Origin: Leeuwenhoekiella sp044542075
GTDB lineage: Bacteria > Bacteroidota > Bacteroidia > Flavobacteriales > Flavobacteriaceae
NCBI RefSeq assembly: GCF_044542075.1
Contig: NZ_JBITTU010000007.1
Span: 1 to 64,000, forward strand
DNA: 64,000 nucleotides
Direction: 5' to 3'
The number at the start of each line of letters is the position of its first letter. Positions within the stretch are counted from its first letter, which is position 1. Positions 14,544 to 23,346 of this stretch are shown in pieces. The notes beneath the pieces were generated by a model. That model ran no database searches and was not told the origin of the DNA. It worked only from the letters and a program-made list of their open reading frames with translations. The position numbers and the translations under genes were made by a program.

Positions 14544-16082
14544 TTATATAAGACAGAATCCGGTTTCGTCTGTAAGCAGTTCCCCGGGATTACGCCACCC
14601 GTTAGCATCTTCTATAAGATCGTCTGAGTTTTTAGGACCCCAGGTTCCTGCAGGGTACCCATAGGTATTTACATCATTGCCGTTTGCCCAGTAATCTAAA
14701 ATAGGATCTACAAAAGCCCAGGCTGCCTCCACCTCGTCTGCACGTGCATATAGCGTTGCATCACCTTGCATTGCATCAAGAAGTAAACGCTCATAAGCTT
14801 CCATAATATTAGAATCTGCAAGACTGCTGTAGTAGAAATCCATATTTGCACGCTCTACCTGAAAGCCCTGTCCTGGTACTTTTACACCAAATTTGATAAG
14901 AATACCTTCATCTGGTTGTATACGTATGATGAGTTTATTGTCTTTATTATTAATATCCTGATCTTTAAAAACCTGGTGATGCGGTGATTTAAAATGAATG
15001 ACAACTTCAGTCACTTTTGTAGGCATTTGCTTTGCGGTGCGCACATAAAATGGCGTATCCTTCCATCTCCAGTTATCTACAAAAAACTTGATAGCTGCGT
15101 AGGTTTCCGTTTTAGATTCAGGATCAACACCTTCTTCTTCTCTATAACCTTTAACACGTTTACCATCTATACTAGAAGCCACATATTGACCCCGCATGGT
15201 GTTATCAAAAAGTTCTTTTTCAGTCTTCATAATGCGTAAAGATTTTAAAGCTTTTACTTTCTCATTACGTATTTCTTCGGCATTAGAATTTATAGGCGGC
15301 TCCATTACAATTAACGAAACAATCTGCAGCAAGTGACTTTGAAACATATCTCGTAGCGCACCCGATTTGTCATAATAACCACCACGCTTCTCTACTCCTA
15401 CCGTTTCTGCATTGGTGATTTCTACGTGATGAATGTAGTTACGGTTCCATAACGGTTCAAATATTGAATTTGAAAAACGAGTTACCAGTAGGTTTTGTAC
15501 TGTTTCTTTACCTAAATAATGATCTATGCGATAGATTTGATTTTCTTTAAAATATTTCTGAAGACCTTTATTTAATTCCTGAGCAGTTGCAAGGCTATAC
15601 CCAAATGGTTTTTCTACTATTATACGTCTAAAACCTTTGTCAGAGCCAGATCCTTTAGTTAATCCCTGATCGGTAAGATTTTTGGCAATAGGCTCATATA
15701 AACTTGGTGGTGTAGAGAGGTAAAACATAAAACTGCCGTCTGTACCACACTCTTTGTCAAGTGATTCTATACGTTTTTTGAGATCTGTATAATCTGAGTC
15801 ATAATCATCGCCTAAATCCTGATAATACAACAGGTCTGCAAATTTCTTAATGAACTCCTTATCTTTCTTTTTAACTTCTTCTTTTAAATACGGACTTTCA
15901 TAAACAACTTTTTTACGAAATTCTTCGTCACTCATATCACTACGGCTTGCACCTAAAACGACAAAATTTTCAGGAAAGTGACCGCCTTCATATAAATGAT
16001 ATAATGCAGGTATTAATTTACGAGCTGTGAGATCTCCCGAAGCTCCAAAAATGACCAGCAGTTGATTTGATGTAGAATTCAT
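14544..16082 (-). CDS. zwf: Glucose-6-phosphate 1-dehydrogenase
   Basis: A 512-residue enzyme of normal length. The NADP-binding GASGDLTARKL motif lies at 13-23 and the substrate site RIDHYLGKE around 188-196. The C-terminal half has the usual alpha+beta fold, ending with NGWRNPGELLTDETGF. It oxidises glucose-6-phosphate to 6-phosphogluconolactone and makes NADPH. It is the first gene of a minus-strand operon with pgl. The gnd gene is divergent from a shared 206-base gap, so all three oxidative-branch genes can be co-regulated although not in one transcript. Confidence 0.97.
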   Translation of the reverse strand: MNSTSNQLLVIFGASGDLTARKLIPALYHLYEGGHFPENFVVLGASRSDMSDEEFRKKVVYESPYLKEEVKKKDKEFIKKFADLLYYQDLGDDYDSDYTDLKKRIESLDKECGTDGSFMFYLSTPPSLYEPIAKNLTDQGLTKGSGSDKGFRRIIVEKPFGYSLATAQELNKGLQKYFKENQIYRIDHYLGKETVQNLLVTRFSNSIFEPLWNRNYIHHVEITNAETVGVEKRGGYYDKSGALRDMFQSHLLQIVSLIVMEPPINSNAEEIRNEKVKALKSLRIMKTEKELFDNTMRGQYVASSIDGKRVKGYREEEGVDPESKTETYAAIKFFVDNWRWKDTPFYVRTAKQMPTKVTEVVIHFKSPHHQVFKDQDINNKDNKLIIRIQPDEGILIKFGVKVPGQGFQVERANMDFYYSSLADSNIMEAYERLLLDAMQGDATLYARADEVEAAWAFVDPILDYWANGNDVNTYGYPAGTWGPKNSDDLIEDANGWRNPGELLTDETGFCLI

Positions 16083-16288
16083 AAAGAATATTGGTTTTTT
16101 ATTGATTTTTGTAGTCTTAATTGGTTATCTGTAATTATAACATGAGTTTATAGAATAAAGCAGTAATAAGTCAATGTTATCATTTAATTTTGGCAATAAC
16201 CAATACAAAAATAAGGCATCTTATCTGCACACAAGAGGCTTTATAAAAACATTATAGTGCAAATTAAAAAGAACAATAACTAATTATT

Positions 16289-17701
16289 ATGGAGCATAAA
16301 AATTATGATTTTGGCCTTGTAGGTCTCGGTGTAATGGGACGTAACTTTATTTTAAACGTCGCAGACAACAATTTTAAGGCTTACGGTTATGATCTAGATC
16401 AAGAAAAAGTAGATGCACTCAAAAAAGAAGGTGGTGATCTGGCTAAGGTAGATGCCTCTTCAGACATTACCACTTTTGTAAATGCGCTTTCCGCTCCGCG
16501 AAAAATTATGTTGCTGGTTCCTGCAGGTAAAATTGTAGATCAGGTAATAGAAACCTTACTTCCTCACTTAGATAAAGGTGATATCATTATAGATGGCGGT
16601 AACTCATTTTTTACAGATACAGACCGTCGTGAAGCGTATTTAAAAGAAAAGGGCATTAATTTCTTTGGAGCCGGTGTAAGTGGTGGCGCAGAAGGAGCTC
16701 GTAAAGGCCCTAGTATAATGCCGGGTGGTGATGCAGAAGCATATACCCACATCAAACCTATTTTTGAAGCGGTTGCAGCAAAATTTAAAGGCGAACCTTG
16801 TGTTGCGCATTTAGGACCAAAATCTGCCGGAAATTATGTGAAAATGGTTCACAATGGTATCGAATACGGTATGATGCAACTAACTTCAGAAATCTATGAC
16901 CTGCTGAAAAAAGCTTTGAATTTGAGCAATGATGAATTGCACCAAATTTTTGATAAATGGAATAATGGCCGTTTACAATCATTTTTAGTTGAGATTACTG
17001 CAGAAATTTTTGCTCAAAAAGACGATTTAGGTGATGGTGCTCTGGTAGATATGATTCTTGATAAAGCCAAACAAAAAGGAACCGGTAAATGGACCTCACA
17101 AAACGCGATGGATCTAGGAATACCTGTACCTACGATAGATGTTGCGGTTAGTATGCGGGAGATTTCGGCATTAAAAGAAGAACGTATTGTTGCCGATAAA
17201 TTATACAGTAGACCAGAACCACAGGCTATAGACAAAGACAAATTAATTGCAATGGCAGAAGAGTCTTTGTACTTCTCCTTTATAGTTGCTTATGCACAAG
17301 GTTTACACCAGCTTGCAGATGCATCTAAAGAATATGAGTACGATCTTGACATGTCTGTTATCGCAAAAATATGGAGAGCCGGTTGTATCATTAGATCTGG
17401 TTTATTAGACTCGATTTCTGAAGCATATATTTCAGATAAATCATTACCTAACTTATTATTAGCACCTTCATTTGTACCTAAGGTACAGGAGACTATGGCT
17501 TCTGTGAGAGCAACGGTTTCTTATGCTGCATTAAGCGGTATTCCGGTTCCGGGATTGTCTGCTTCTTTAAATTATTTTGAAGCGTACACATCAAGTTTAT
17601 TGCCGCTTAACCTTATACAGGCGCAGCGTGATAACTTTGGTTCGCACACCTATGAGCGTATAGATCGCGAAGGTATTTTTCACACAGAGTGGGGAAAATA
17701 A
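16289..17701 (+). CDS. gnd: 6-phosphogluconate dehydrogenase (decarboxylating)
   Basis: A 470-residue enzyme, the usual length of the NADP-dependent long form. GLVGLGVMGRNF at 9-20 is the dinucleotide fold, GAGVSGGAEGARKGPSIMPGG the substrate motif, and KMVHNGIEYGMMQL carries the catalytic Lys. The family signature ILDKAKQKGTGKWTSQ is near 256-271, and the C-terminal tail YFEAYTSSLLPLNLIQAQRDNFGSHTYERID is intact, so the long dimeric type. It oxidatively decarboxylates 6-phosphogluconate to ribulose-5-phosphate. It is divergent from zwf-pgl. A clear terminator follows. Confidence 0.97.
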   Translation: MEHKNYDFGLVGLGVMGRNFILNVADNNFKAYGYDLDQEKVDALKKEGGDLAKVDASSDITTFVNALSAPRKIMLLVPAGKIVDQVIETLLPHLDKGDIIIDGGNSFFTDTDRREAYLKEKGINFFGAGVSGGAEGARKGPSIMPGGDAEAYTHIKPIFEAVAAKFKGEPCVAHLGPKSAGNYVKMVHNGIEYGMMQLTSEIYDLLKKALNLSNDELHQIFDKWNNGRLQSFLVEITAEIFAQKDDLGDGALVDMILDKAKQKGTGKWTSQNAMDLGIPVPTIDVAVSMREISALKEERIVADKLYSRPEPQAIDKDKLIAMAEESLYFSFIVAYAQGLHQLADASKEYEYDLDMSVIAKIWRAGCIIRSGLLDSISEAYISDKSLPNLLLAPSFVPKVQETMASVRATVSYAALSGIPVPGLSASLNYFEAYTSSLLPLNLIQAQRDNFGSHTYERIDREGIFHTEWGK

Positions 17702-17721
17702 AACACCATAAAATATAATTT

Positions 17722-17747
17722 AAAAGAGCCCTTTTGGGCTCTTTTTT
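17722..17747 (+). terminator. Rho-independent terminator after gnd
   Basis: AAAAGAGCCC-tttt-GGGCTCTTTT followed by T residues, 20 bases after the gnd stop: a textbook hairpin with a U-run. Confidence 0.9.
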
Positions 17748-17810
17748 AGTTTACCCCAATTTATTTAGAGAATCTCCGTATTTTGAATGCTTTAAATTAA
17801 AATATGATTT

Positions 17811-19214
17811 ATGAATAAATCGTTACTTCTATTCACTGCTTCTTTATTTCTAATTTCCTGTACCTCAAAGGCTCCTGTTTTTGATCTGGTAATTCATAAT
17901 GTGAATATTCTCAATTTAGAAAGCGGTGAAATTCTTAATGAACAGTCGGTATTTATTAATGCAGATACCATTCACTCTATTCTACGCACTAAAGATTTGC
18001 TAACCAGTGCGGCAAAATCACAAATTGACGGAACAGGAAAATACCTAATGCCGGGTTTATGGGACAATCATGTACATTTTCGCGGTGGAGATAGTCTAAT
18101 AGAAGAAAATAAAAAGTTTTTAAACCTGTATCTGGCAAACGGAATTACCACAGTACGCGATGCCGGTGGAGATTTAACCACTGCGGTACACGAGTGGCAA
18201 AATGCAATGGCTGCCGGTTCTTTAAACGGACCTACAATATATACTTCGGGTCCTAAAATAGATGGTCCCGGCGCAACCTGGGCAGGATCTTTAGAAGTTT
18301 CAAATCTTGAAGAAATTAACCATGCGCTCGATTCGCTTCAAGCTTTAAATGTAGATTTTGTAAAAATTTACGACAGTAAAATTTCCGCGGAAAATTATTT
18401 ACAAACCATTAAAGAGGCCGAAAGTCGAAACATGATCACAAGTGGGCATATGCCCTATTCGGTTACACTAGAAGAAACTACCGAGGCAGGTATAGACGCA
18501 ATAGAACACTTGTATTACATTTTAAAAGGGTGTTCACGAGAAGAGGTAGCTATAACGGAAGCTGTAAAAAAAGGTGAAACAGGTTTCTGGACCTCCTTAG
18601 ATCAAGTTATAAAAACCTATTCTGATGCTGCTGCTCTTAAAACTTTTAATAGCCTGAATGAGCGTAATGTATACGTTGTGCCTACACTACATATTGGCCA
18701 TACCTTAAGTTACCTTGATGAACAAGATCATACGTCTGACGATTATTTAAGTTATATAGGTTCCGGAGTTCAAAAAACTTACGAAGGTCGTATTAACAGT
18801 GCACTAGGCGCCTCAACAGAATTTGTACGAATGCGAAAAAAATTAGATTCTACATTTGTTAAGCTAACCGGCGAATTGAATAAAAATAAGGTAGGCCTTC
18901 TTGCAGGTTCAGACTGTGGGGCTTACAATTCTTATATCTATCCCGGTATATCTTTACACCAAGAACTCGAAGCTTTAGTAAACGCAGGTTTGAGTCCGCT
19001 TGAGGCGCTTAAAACTTCTTCTCAAAACGGAGCTCAATTCTTAAATAAGACGATTCCGAAAATACAAAGCGGAGCACAAGCAGATTTACTTTTATTAAAC
19101 GCAAACCCCTTAAAAAATATTAAAAGTACTCAGGATATTTTTGATGTTATAAAAGCCGGAAAATCATTTAACAGGCAGGAATTAGACAGTTTGCTAAAAG
19201 CTTCAAAATATTAA
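17811..19214 (+). CDS. Amidohydrolase-family lipoprotein (imidazolonepropionase/prolidase-like)
   Basis: A 467-residue metal-dependent hydrolase with a TIM-barrel core. The N-terminal signal ends in LISC, so Cys17 is probably lipidated and the enzyme sits in the periplasm or on the surface. The metal site is visible: HxH in GLWDNHVHFRGG (His87, His89), a likely carboxylated Lys in VDFVKIYDSK, His residues in SGHMPYSVT and IEHLYY, and Asp in AGSDCGAYNS. The C-terminal part SPLEALKTSSQNGAQFLNK and GAQADLLLLNANPLKNI completes the small beta-sandwich. Members cleave amides, peptides or lactams. It precedes an exported S10 peptidase at 45 bases; both may process peptides. Confidence 0.87.
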   Translation: MNKSLLLFTASLFLISCTSKAPVFDLVIHNVNILNLESGEILNEQSVFINADTIHSILRTKDLLTSAAKSQIDGTGKYLMPGLWDNHVHFRGGDSLIEENKKFLNLYLANGITTVRDAGGDLTTAVHEWQNAMAAGSLNGPTIYTSGPKIDGPGATWAGSLEVSNLEEINHALDSLQALNVDFVKIYDSKISAENYLQTIKEAESRNMITSGHMPYSVTLEETTEAGIDAIEHLYYILKGCSREEVAITEAVKKGETGFWTSLDQVIKTYSDAAALKTFNSLNERNVYVVPTLHIGHTLSYLDEQDHTSDDYLSYIGSGVQKTYEGRINSALGASTEFVRMRKKLDSTFVKLTGELNKNKVGLLAGSDCGAYNSYIYPGISLHQELEALVNAGLSPLEALKTSSQNGAQFLNKTIPKIQSGAQADLLLLNANPLKNIKSTQDIFDVIKAGKSFNRQELDSLLKASKY

Positions 19215-19259
19215 ATTTATACAATCCTGAATGTTCTCATATCAAACCACTACAACATT

Positions 19260-20750
19260 ATGAAATTAAAAATTACGCTTCTCCTACTATTAACCATATG
19301 CTTTTCGGCAGTTGCCCAAAAAGTGAAAATCCCTGTAGATACTACTATAATATCTAAACACAATGTTACCATTAAGGGTAAAAGTATTCCGTATAAAGCG
19401 GAGTTGGGTTTTCAGCCGGTTTGGGATGAGTCAGAAAATCCTGTAGCTACTTTAAACTATACCTACTACACACGAACAGATATTAAAGATGACCAGACGC
19501 GCCCACTGGTTATAAGCTTTAATGGTGGTCCCGGTTCTGCTTCGGTATGGATGCATATTGCCTACACCGGCCCAAGAATCCTTAAAATAACCGATGAAGG
19601 ATTCCCGGTACAACCTTATGGAATTAAAGACAATCCCAATTCGATTTTAGACGTAGCAGATATTGTTTTTATAAACCCGGTAAATACAGGTTACAGCAGA
19701 ATGCTTCCCAATGAAAAGGGAGAAATGCCAGATCGCAAACAATTCTTCGGAGTAAATGCAGACATAAGTTATTTGGCCACTTGGGTCAATACTTTTGTTA
19801 CCCGCCACAACCGCTGGAGATCTCCAAAATTTTTAATTGGTGAAAGTTATGGTACAACCCGTGTTTCGGGTTTGGCTATGGAATTGCAGCAAAACAAATG
19901 GATGTATATAAACGGTGTGATTCTGGTATCACCTACCGAAATAGGTTTTGAATTTGGAGGTCCTGTAGAAATTGCAAACCGTCTGCCTTATTTTGCAGCC
20001 GCTGCATGGTATCACAAAGCCCTACCTCCTGCCCTTCAAAATAAAGATTTACTCGATATGCTTCCTGAAGTTGAAGCCTATGCTGTAAATAAATTGCTTC
20101 CGGTACTGGCTAAAGGCGGCTATGCCACCGAAGCAGAACGCAATGCAGCCATAGAAAAAACAGCTTACTACTCTGGTTTATCTTTAAAAACAGTAAAACA
20201 AAATAATCTTGCCGTACCGTTTGACTATTTCTGGAAAGATTTGCTACGCGACCAGGAAGGTTTTACAATAGGACGTCTTGACTCACGCTACAAAGGCCTG
20301 GATATCGCTGATGCTGGCTCTTCTCCTGATTATAACAGTGAGCTTACCTCGTGGCTACATAGCTTTACACCTGCTATTAATTATTATATGACTCAGGAAC
20401 TTAATTTTAAAACAGACTTGACCTACGATATGTTTGGCGATGTTAGACCCTGGGATCGTAGTGACAACCATTCTGGTTCAGATTTACGCGAAGCAATGGC
20501 TATGAACTCAAATCTGCATCTTTTAGTTCAGTCAGGTTATTATGATGGAGCCTGTACCTATTTCAACGCCAAGTATATTATGAGCCAGATAAACCTCAAT
20601 GGTAAGTTTACAAACCGTATAGATTTTAAAGGCTATCGCAGTGGTCATATGATGTATTTGCGCAACGAAGATTTAAAAAATGCTAATGAAGATTTACGTG
20701 TTTTTATAGAAAAAGCAAGTAAAAATATAGCGCAGGGCGCTAAGTATTAA
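19260..20750 (+). CDS. Exported S10-family serine carboxypeptidase
   Basis: A 496-residue alpha/beta-hydrolase peptidase with a signal peptide of about 20 residues (ending AVAQ). Family motifs are FNGGPGSASVW at 87-97 (oxyanion hole), GESYGTTR with nucleophile Ser196, a putative Asp in SGYYDGACTYF, and the catalytic His in RSGHMMYL near 475. This matches bacterial serine carboxypeptidase-like proteins that act in the periplasm on C-terminal residues of peptides. It follows the amidohydrolase lipoprotein by 45 bases and may share its transcript. Full length; no odd substitution seen. Confidence 0.9.
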   Translation: MKLKITLLLLLTICFSAVAQKVKIPVDTTIISKHNVTIKGKSIPYKAELGFQPVWDESENPVATLNYTYYTRTDIKDDQTRPLVISFNGGPGSASVWMHIAYTGPRILKITDEGFPVQPYGIKDNPNSILDVADIVFINPVNTGYSRMLPNEKGEMPDRKQFFGVNADISYLATWVNTFVTRHNRWRSPKFLIGESYGTTRVSGLAMELQQNKWMYINGVILVSPTEIGFEFGGPVEIANRLPYFAAAAWYHKALPPALQNKDLLDMLPEVEAYAVNKLLPVLAKGGYATEAERNAAIEKTAYYSGLSLKTVKQNNLAVPFDYFWKDLLRDQEGFTIGRLDSRYKGLDIADAGSSPDYNSELTSWLHSFTPAINYYMTQELNFKTDLTYDMFGDVRPWDRSDNHSGSDLREAMAMNSNLHLLVQSGYYDGACTYFNAKYIMSQINLNGKFTNRIDFKGYRSGHMMYLRNEDLKNANEDLRVFIEKASKNIAQGAKY

Positions 20751-20849
20751 TCGTGTTCTCAATCTATAAAAACAGATATATTAAGAATTTAAGATACTCT
20801 TAATGTTAGAAATTCGGTCAGGTTGCGGCTATGGGTTATTTTCGCGCTT

Positions 20850-21671
20850 ATGGATTTATCACAGGTAAAATTAGTAGTCTCAGATATGGACGGTACACTC
20901 CTTAATGATCAAGGAGCTGTGAGTTCTTTATTTTTTGAGCAGTTTGAACAACTTAAAAAGCATAATGTACAATTTGTAGCCGCAAGCGGAAGACAATACT
21001 ACAGTATGATTCACAAGTTAGAGCCTATCAAAGATGAAATTACCATAATCGCAGAAAATGGCGGAATGACCGTAATCGCAGAAGAGGTAACAGATACTTG
21101 TACTATAGACACGGCAACCGTTCACGATTTAATACGTCGTATGCGTAAAATAGAAGATGCACATATTGTTCTATGCGGAAAAAAACAGGCGTATGTTGAA
21201 TCTGAACACGAAGAATTTTTAAATATTTTTAACGAGTATTATTTTAAATACGACCGTGTAGATGACCTTACCAGTATAAAAGATGATGATTTCTTTAAAA
21301 TTGCGGTTTATAGTTTTGGGGGTTCAGAATCTACAACATATCCTGAAGTGCGTCATTTAGAAGATAAAATTAAGGCAAAAGTTTCTGGAGAAAACTGGCT
21401 AGACTTGAGTCATCTCAATACAGACAAAGGTCGTGCACTTAAAATTCTTCAGAATAAATTAAATATATCTAAAGACGAGACGATGGTCTTTGGCGATTAC
21501 AATAATGACATCGAAATGATGGAACTTGCTCATTTTAGCTATGCTATGCAGAATGCGCATCCTAATATTACCAAGGCAGCTAATTATAGTACTAAAAGCA
21601 ACAACGAGGGTGGCGTAGAATATATTTTAAGTCAGCTAATTGAGGCTAAGGAGCAGCTAGTCACCAAATAA
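20850..21671 (+). CDS. Cof-type HAD-superfamily phosphatase
   Basis: A 273-residue cytoplasmic phosphatase of the Cof/IIB subfamily. Motif I is DMDGTL (nucleophile Asp12, acid Asp14), motif II is near VAASGR, and motifs III/IV are DKGRALKIL and VFGDYNNDIEMMELAHFSYAMQNA, typical of sugar-phosphate phosphatases. The C2-type cap lies between. I use ATG at 20850 rather than the in-frame TTG at 20823, because the HAD N-terminus normally starts shortly before the first strand. The last 15 bases overlap the convergent yjbQ-like gene. Substrate unknown, probably a sugar phosphate or FMN-like compound. Confidence 0.9.
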   Translation: MDLSQVKLVVSDMDGTLLNDQGAVSSLFFEQFEQLKKHNVQFVAASGRQYYSMIHKLEPIKDEITIIAENGGMTVIAEEVTDTCTIDTATVHDLIRRMRKIEDAHIVLCGKKQAYVESEHEEFLNIFNEYYFKYDRVDDLTSIKDDDFFKIAVYSFGGSESTTYPEVRHLEDKIKAKVSGENWLDLSHLNTDKGRALKILQNKLNISKDETMVFGDYNNDIEMMELAHFSYAMQNAHPNITKAANYSTKSNNEGGVEYILSQLIEAKEQLVTK

Positions 21672-22079
21672 AGTTAGAACGACACTTCGCGAGCCACCGT
21701 GATTACGGTGTTCACAAAGATAAATACCCTGCCAGATACCCAGATTTAATTTTCCGTTTGTAATAGGTATTGTTACCGAAGTTCCCATTAGCGATGCCTT
21801 GATGTGCGCCGGCATATCATCTGGCCCTTCGTAGGTGTGTATATAATATGAGGCATTTTCGGGGACCATTTTATTCATATGACTTTCAAAATCTTCCCGT
21901 ACGGTAGGATCTGCATTTTCATTTATAGTAAGGCTGGCAGATGTATGTTTAATAAATACCTGTAACTGCCCTATTTTTATAGTTCTCAGCTCTTCTAAAT
22001 GAGTTGTAATCTCATTTGTGATTAGATGAAAACCTCTTGTTTGTTGCTTTAACAATATTTCCTTCTGAAAAAATTTCAC
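21657..22079 (-). CDS. YjbQ/UPF0047-family protein (secondary thiamine-phosphate synthase family)
   Basis: A 140-residue protein of the YjbQ family, the typical length. The conserved motifs are HTSASLTINENADPTVREDFE (with His and the Asn/Asp cluster), MPAHIKASLMGTSVTIPITNGKL and the C-terminal GIYLCEHRNHGGSRSVVLTLFGD. A weak thiamine-phosphate synthase activity was described for the family, but the real role is unclear. It runs convergent to the HAD phosphatase and the two reading frames share 15 bases at their 3' ends, so no terminator fits between them. Confidence 0.9.
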   Translation of the reverse strand: MKFFQKEILLKQQTRGFHLITNEITTHLEELRTIKIGQLQVFIKHTSASLTINENADPTVREDFESHMNKMVPENASYYIHTYEGPDDMPAHIKASLMGTSVTIPITNGKLNLGIWQGIYLCEHRNHGGSRSVVLTLFGD

Positions 22080-22227
22080 TGCCCTTAAGATTTTAAATTG
22101 TGTATTGTTGAAAATTACAAATTTTGAGTTGGTCTTTAATAGATGACTGTGAATAAGTGTTTACATTTAATGTTTCAGTAACGGGTTGAGTCACCTAACT
22201 TAGTATATTCTTTTAGAAATTAAATCT

Positions 22228-23253
22228 ATGGCTGCTATTATTAAAATAAAACAACTTCAAAACCAGTGGGAAACTCAAGATCCATTTCTTTTTTGTGCTT
22301 TTCACCACGATAGTTATCCTAAAGGCAATGGTAATTTAGGACCTCAAGCATCTTTAGCAGGTCGTAATTTGGGTCAGGATTTTATTCAGAAAGATGGCTG
22401 GGCGATGTACCACGGCTCTAAAATACCGGGATTTCCGGCACACCCGCACGTAGGTTTTGAAACGGTTACTATAGCACAACAGGGATTTGTAGATCACTCA
22501 GATTCGCTAGGCGCTGCCGGTAGATTTGGAAACGGTGATGTACAGTGGATGACAGCCGGAAAAGGTGTACAACACAGTGAAATGTTTCCACTACTCAATA
22601 CCGAAGACAAAAATTCCCTGCTGCTTTTTCAAATATGGTTAAATCTACCTGCAAAAAGTAAAGGTGTAGCTCCTTATTTTGGAATGATGTGGCACGAGAA
22701 TATTCCAGTTATTAATCTTAAGGATAAACATAACAATAACATTAGCATAACCCTTATTGCGGGTACTTTTAAAAATCAAAGAGCATTAGACCCTGCGCCA
22801 GATTCCTGGGCAGCAAATCTTGAGAACGGAATAAACATTTGGCTGATAACATTAGATGCTGAAGCGACATTTACACTTCCCAAGGGAAAAAAAGGAGCCA
22901 ACAGATCGCTATATTTTTATGAAGGTAATGAGCTGATTTCTGAAGAGTTTACAATACCGGTGATGCACGAGATACAAGCAGATGCCACGCAAGAATTAAG
23001 ACTAATTAATACAAATATTCCTGCATCACTTTTACTACTTGAAGGAATGCCCATAAAGGAGCACGTCGTAAAACACGGACCCTTTGTAGGCAATTCAAGA
23101 AGTGATATCGAAAATGCTTTCAGAAATTTTCAGGAAACAGAATTTGGTGGATGGCCGTGGCCTTCACCTGAGCATACCCACGACGCAAAAATGAAACGCT
23201 TTGCCTTATATCCAAACGGTAAGAAAGAAGATCCGTCAGAATTAGAAGTTTAA
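22228..23253 (+). CDS. Pirin-family bicupin protein
   Basis: A 341-residue pirin-like protein of two cupin domains. The metal-binding motif is HPHVGFETVT (His72, His74) followed by GDVQWMTAGKGVQHSEMF with His116 and Glu118, so the N-terminal cupin should bind iron. The C-terminal cupin (about 170-290) has no such cluster. The tail FGGWPWPSPEHTHD is normal for the family. Bacterial pirins are quercetin 2,3-dioxygenase-like or redox sensors; the role in this cell is unknown. It is a single gene. Confidence 0.9.
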   Translation: MAAIIKIKQLQNQWETQDPFLFCAFHHDSYPKGNGNLGPQASLAGRNLGQDFIQKDGWAMYHGSKIPGFPAHPHVGFETVTIAQQGFVDHSDSLGAAGRFGNGDVQWMTAGKGVQHSEMFPLLNTEDKNSLLLFQIWLNLPAKSKGVAPYFGMMWHENIPVINLKDKHNNNISITLIAGTFKNQRALDPAPDSWAANLENGINIWLITLDAEATFTLPKGKKGANRSLYFYEGNELISEEFTIPVMHEIQADATQELRLINTNIPASLLLLEGMPIKEHVVKHGPFVGNSRSDIENAFRNFQETEFGGWPWPSPEHTHDAKMKRFALYPNGKKEDPSELEV

Positions 23254-23283
23254 GTGTGAAAGTTTTACTAATATAATTTTACC

Positions 23284-23315
23284 TTAATCGTGATTATTTG
23301 CAATTAAACGATTAA
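23284..23315. promoter_or_regulatory. Inverted repeat upstream of the adhesin operon
   Basis: TTAATCGT (23284-23291) and ACGATTAA (23308-23315) are perfect 8-base reverse complements 16 bases apart. They lie 32-63 bases before the start of the T9SS cargo gene and could bind a dimeric regulator. Confidence 0.35.
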
Positions 23316-23346
23316 TATTGTATTATTAAAACTTATCCCAACTTCT

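Noticed and set aside
14994..15239. An 81-residue plus-strand frame inside zwf
   Set aside because: It is covered by the well-supported zwf gene on the other strand.
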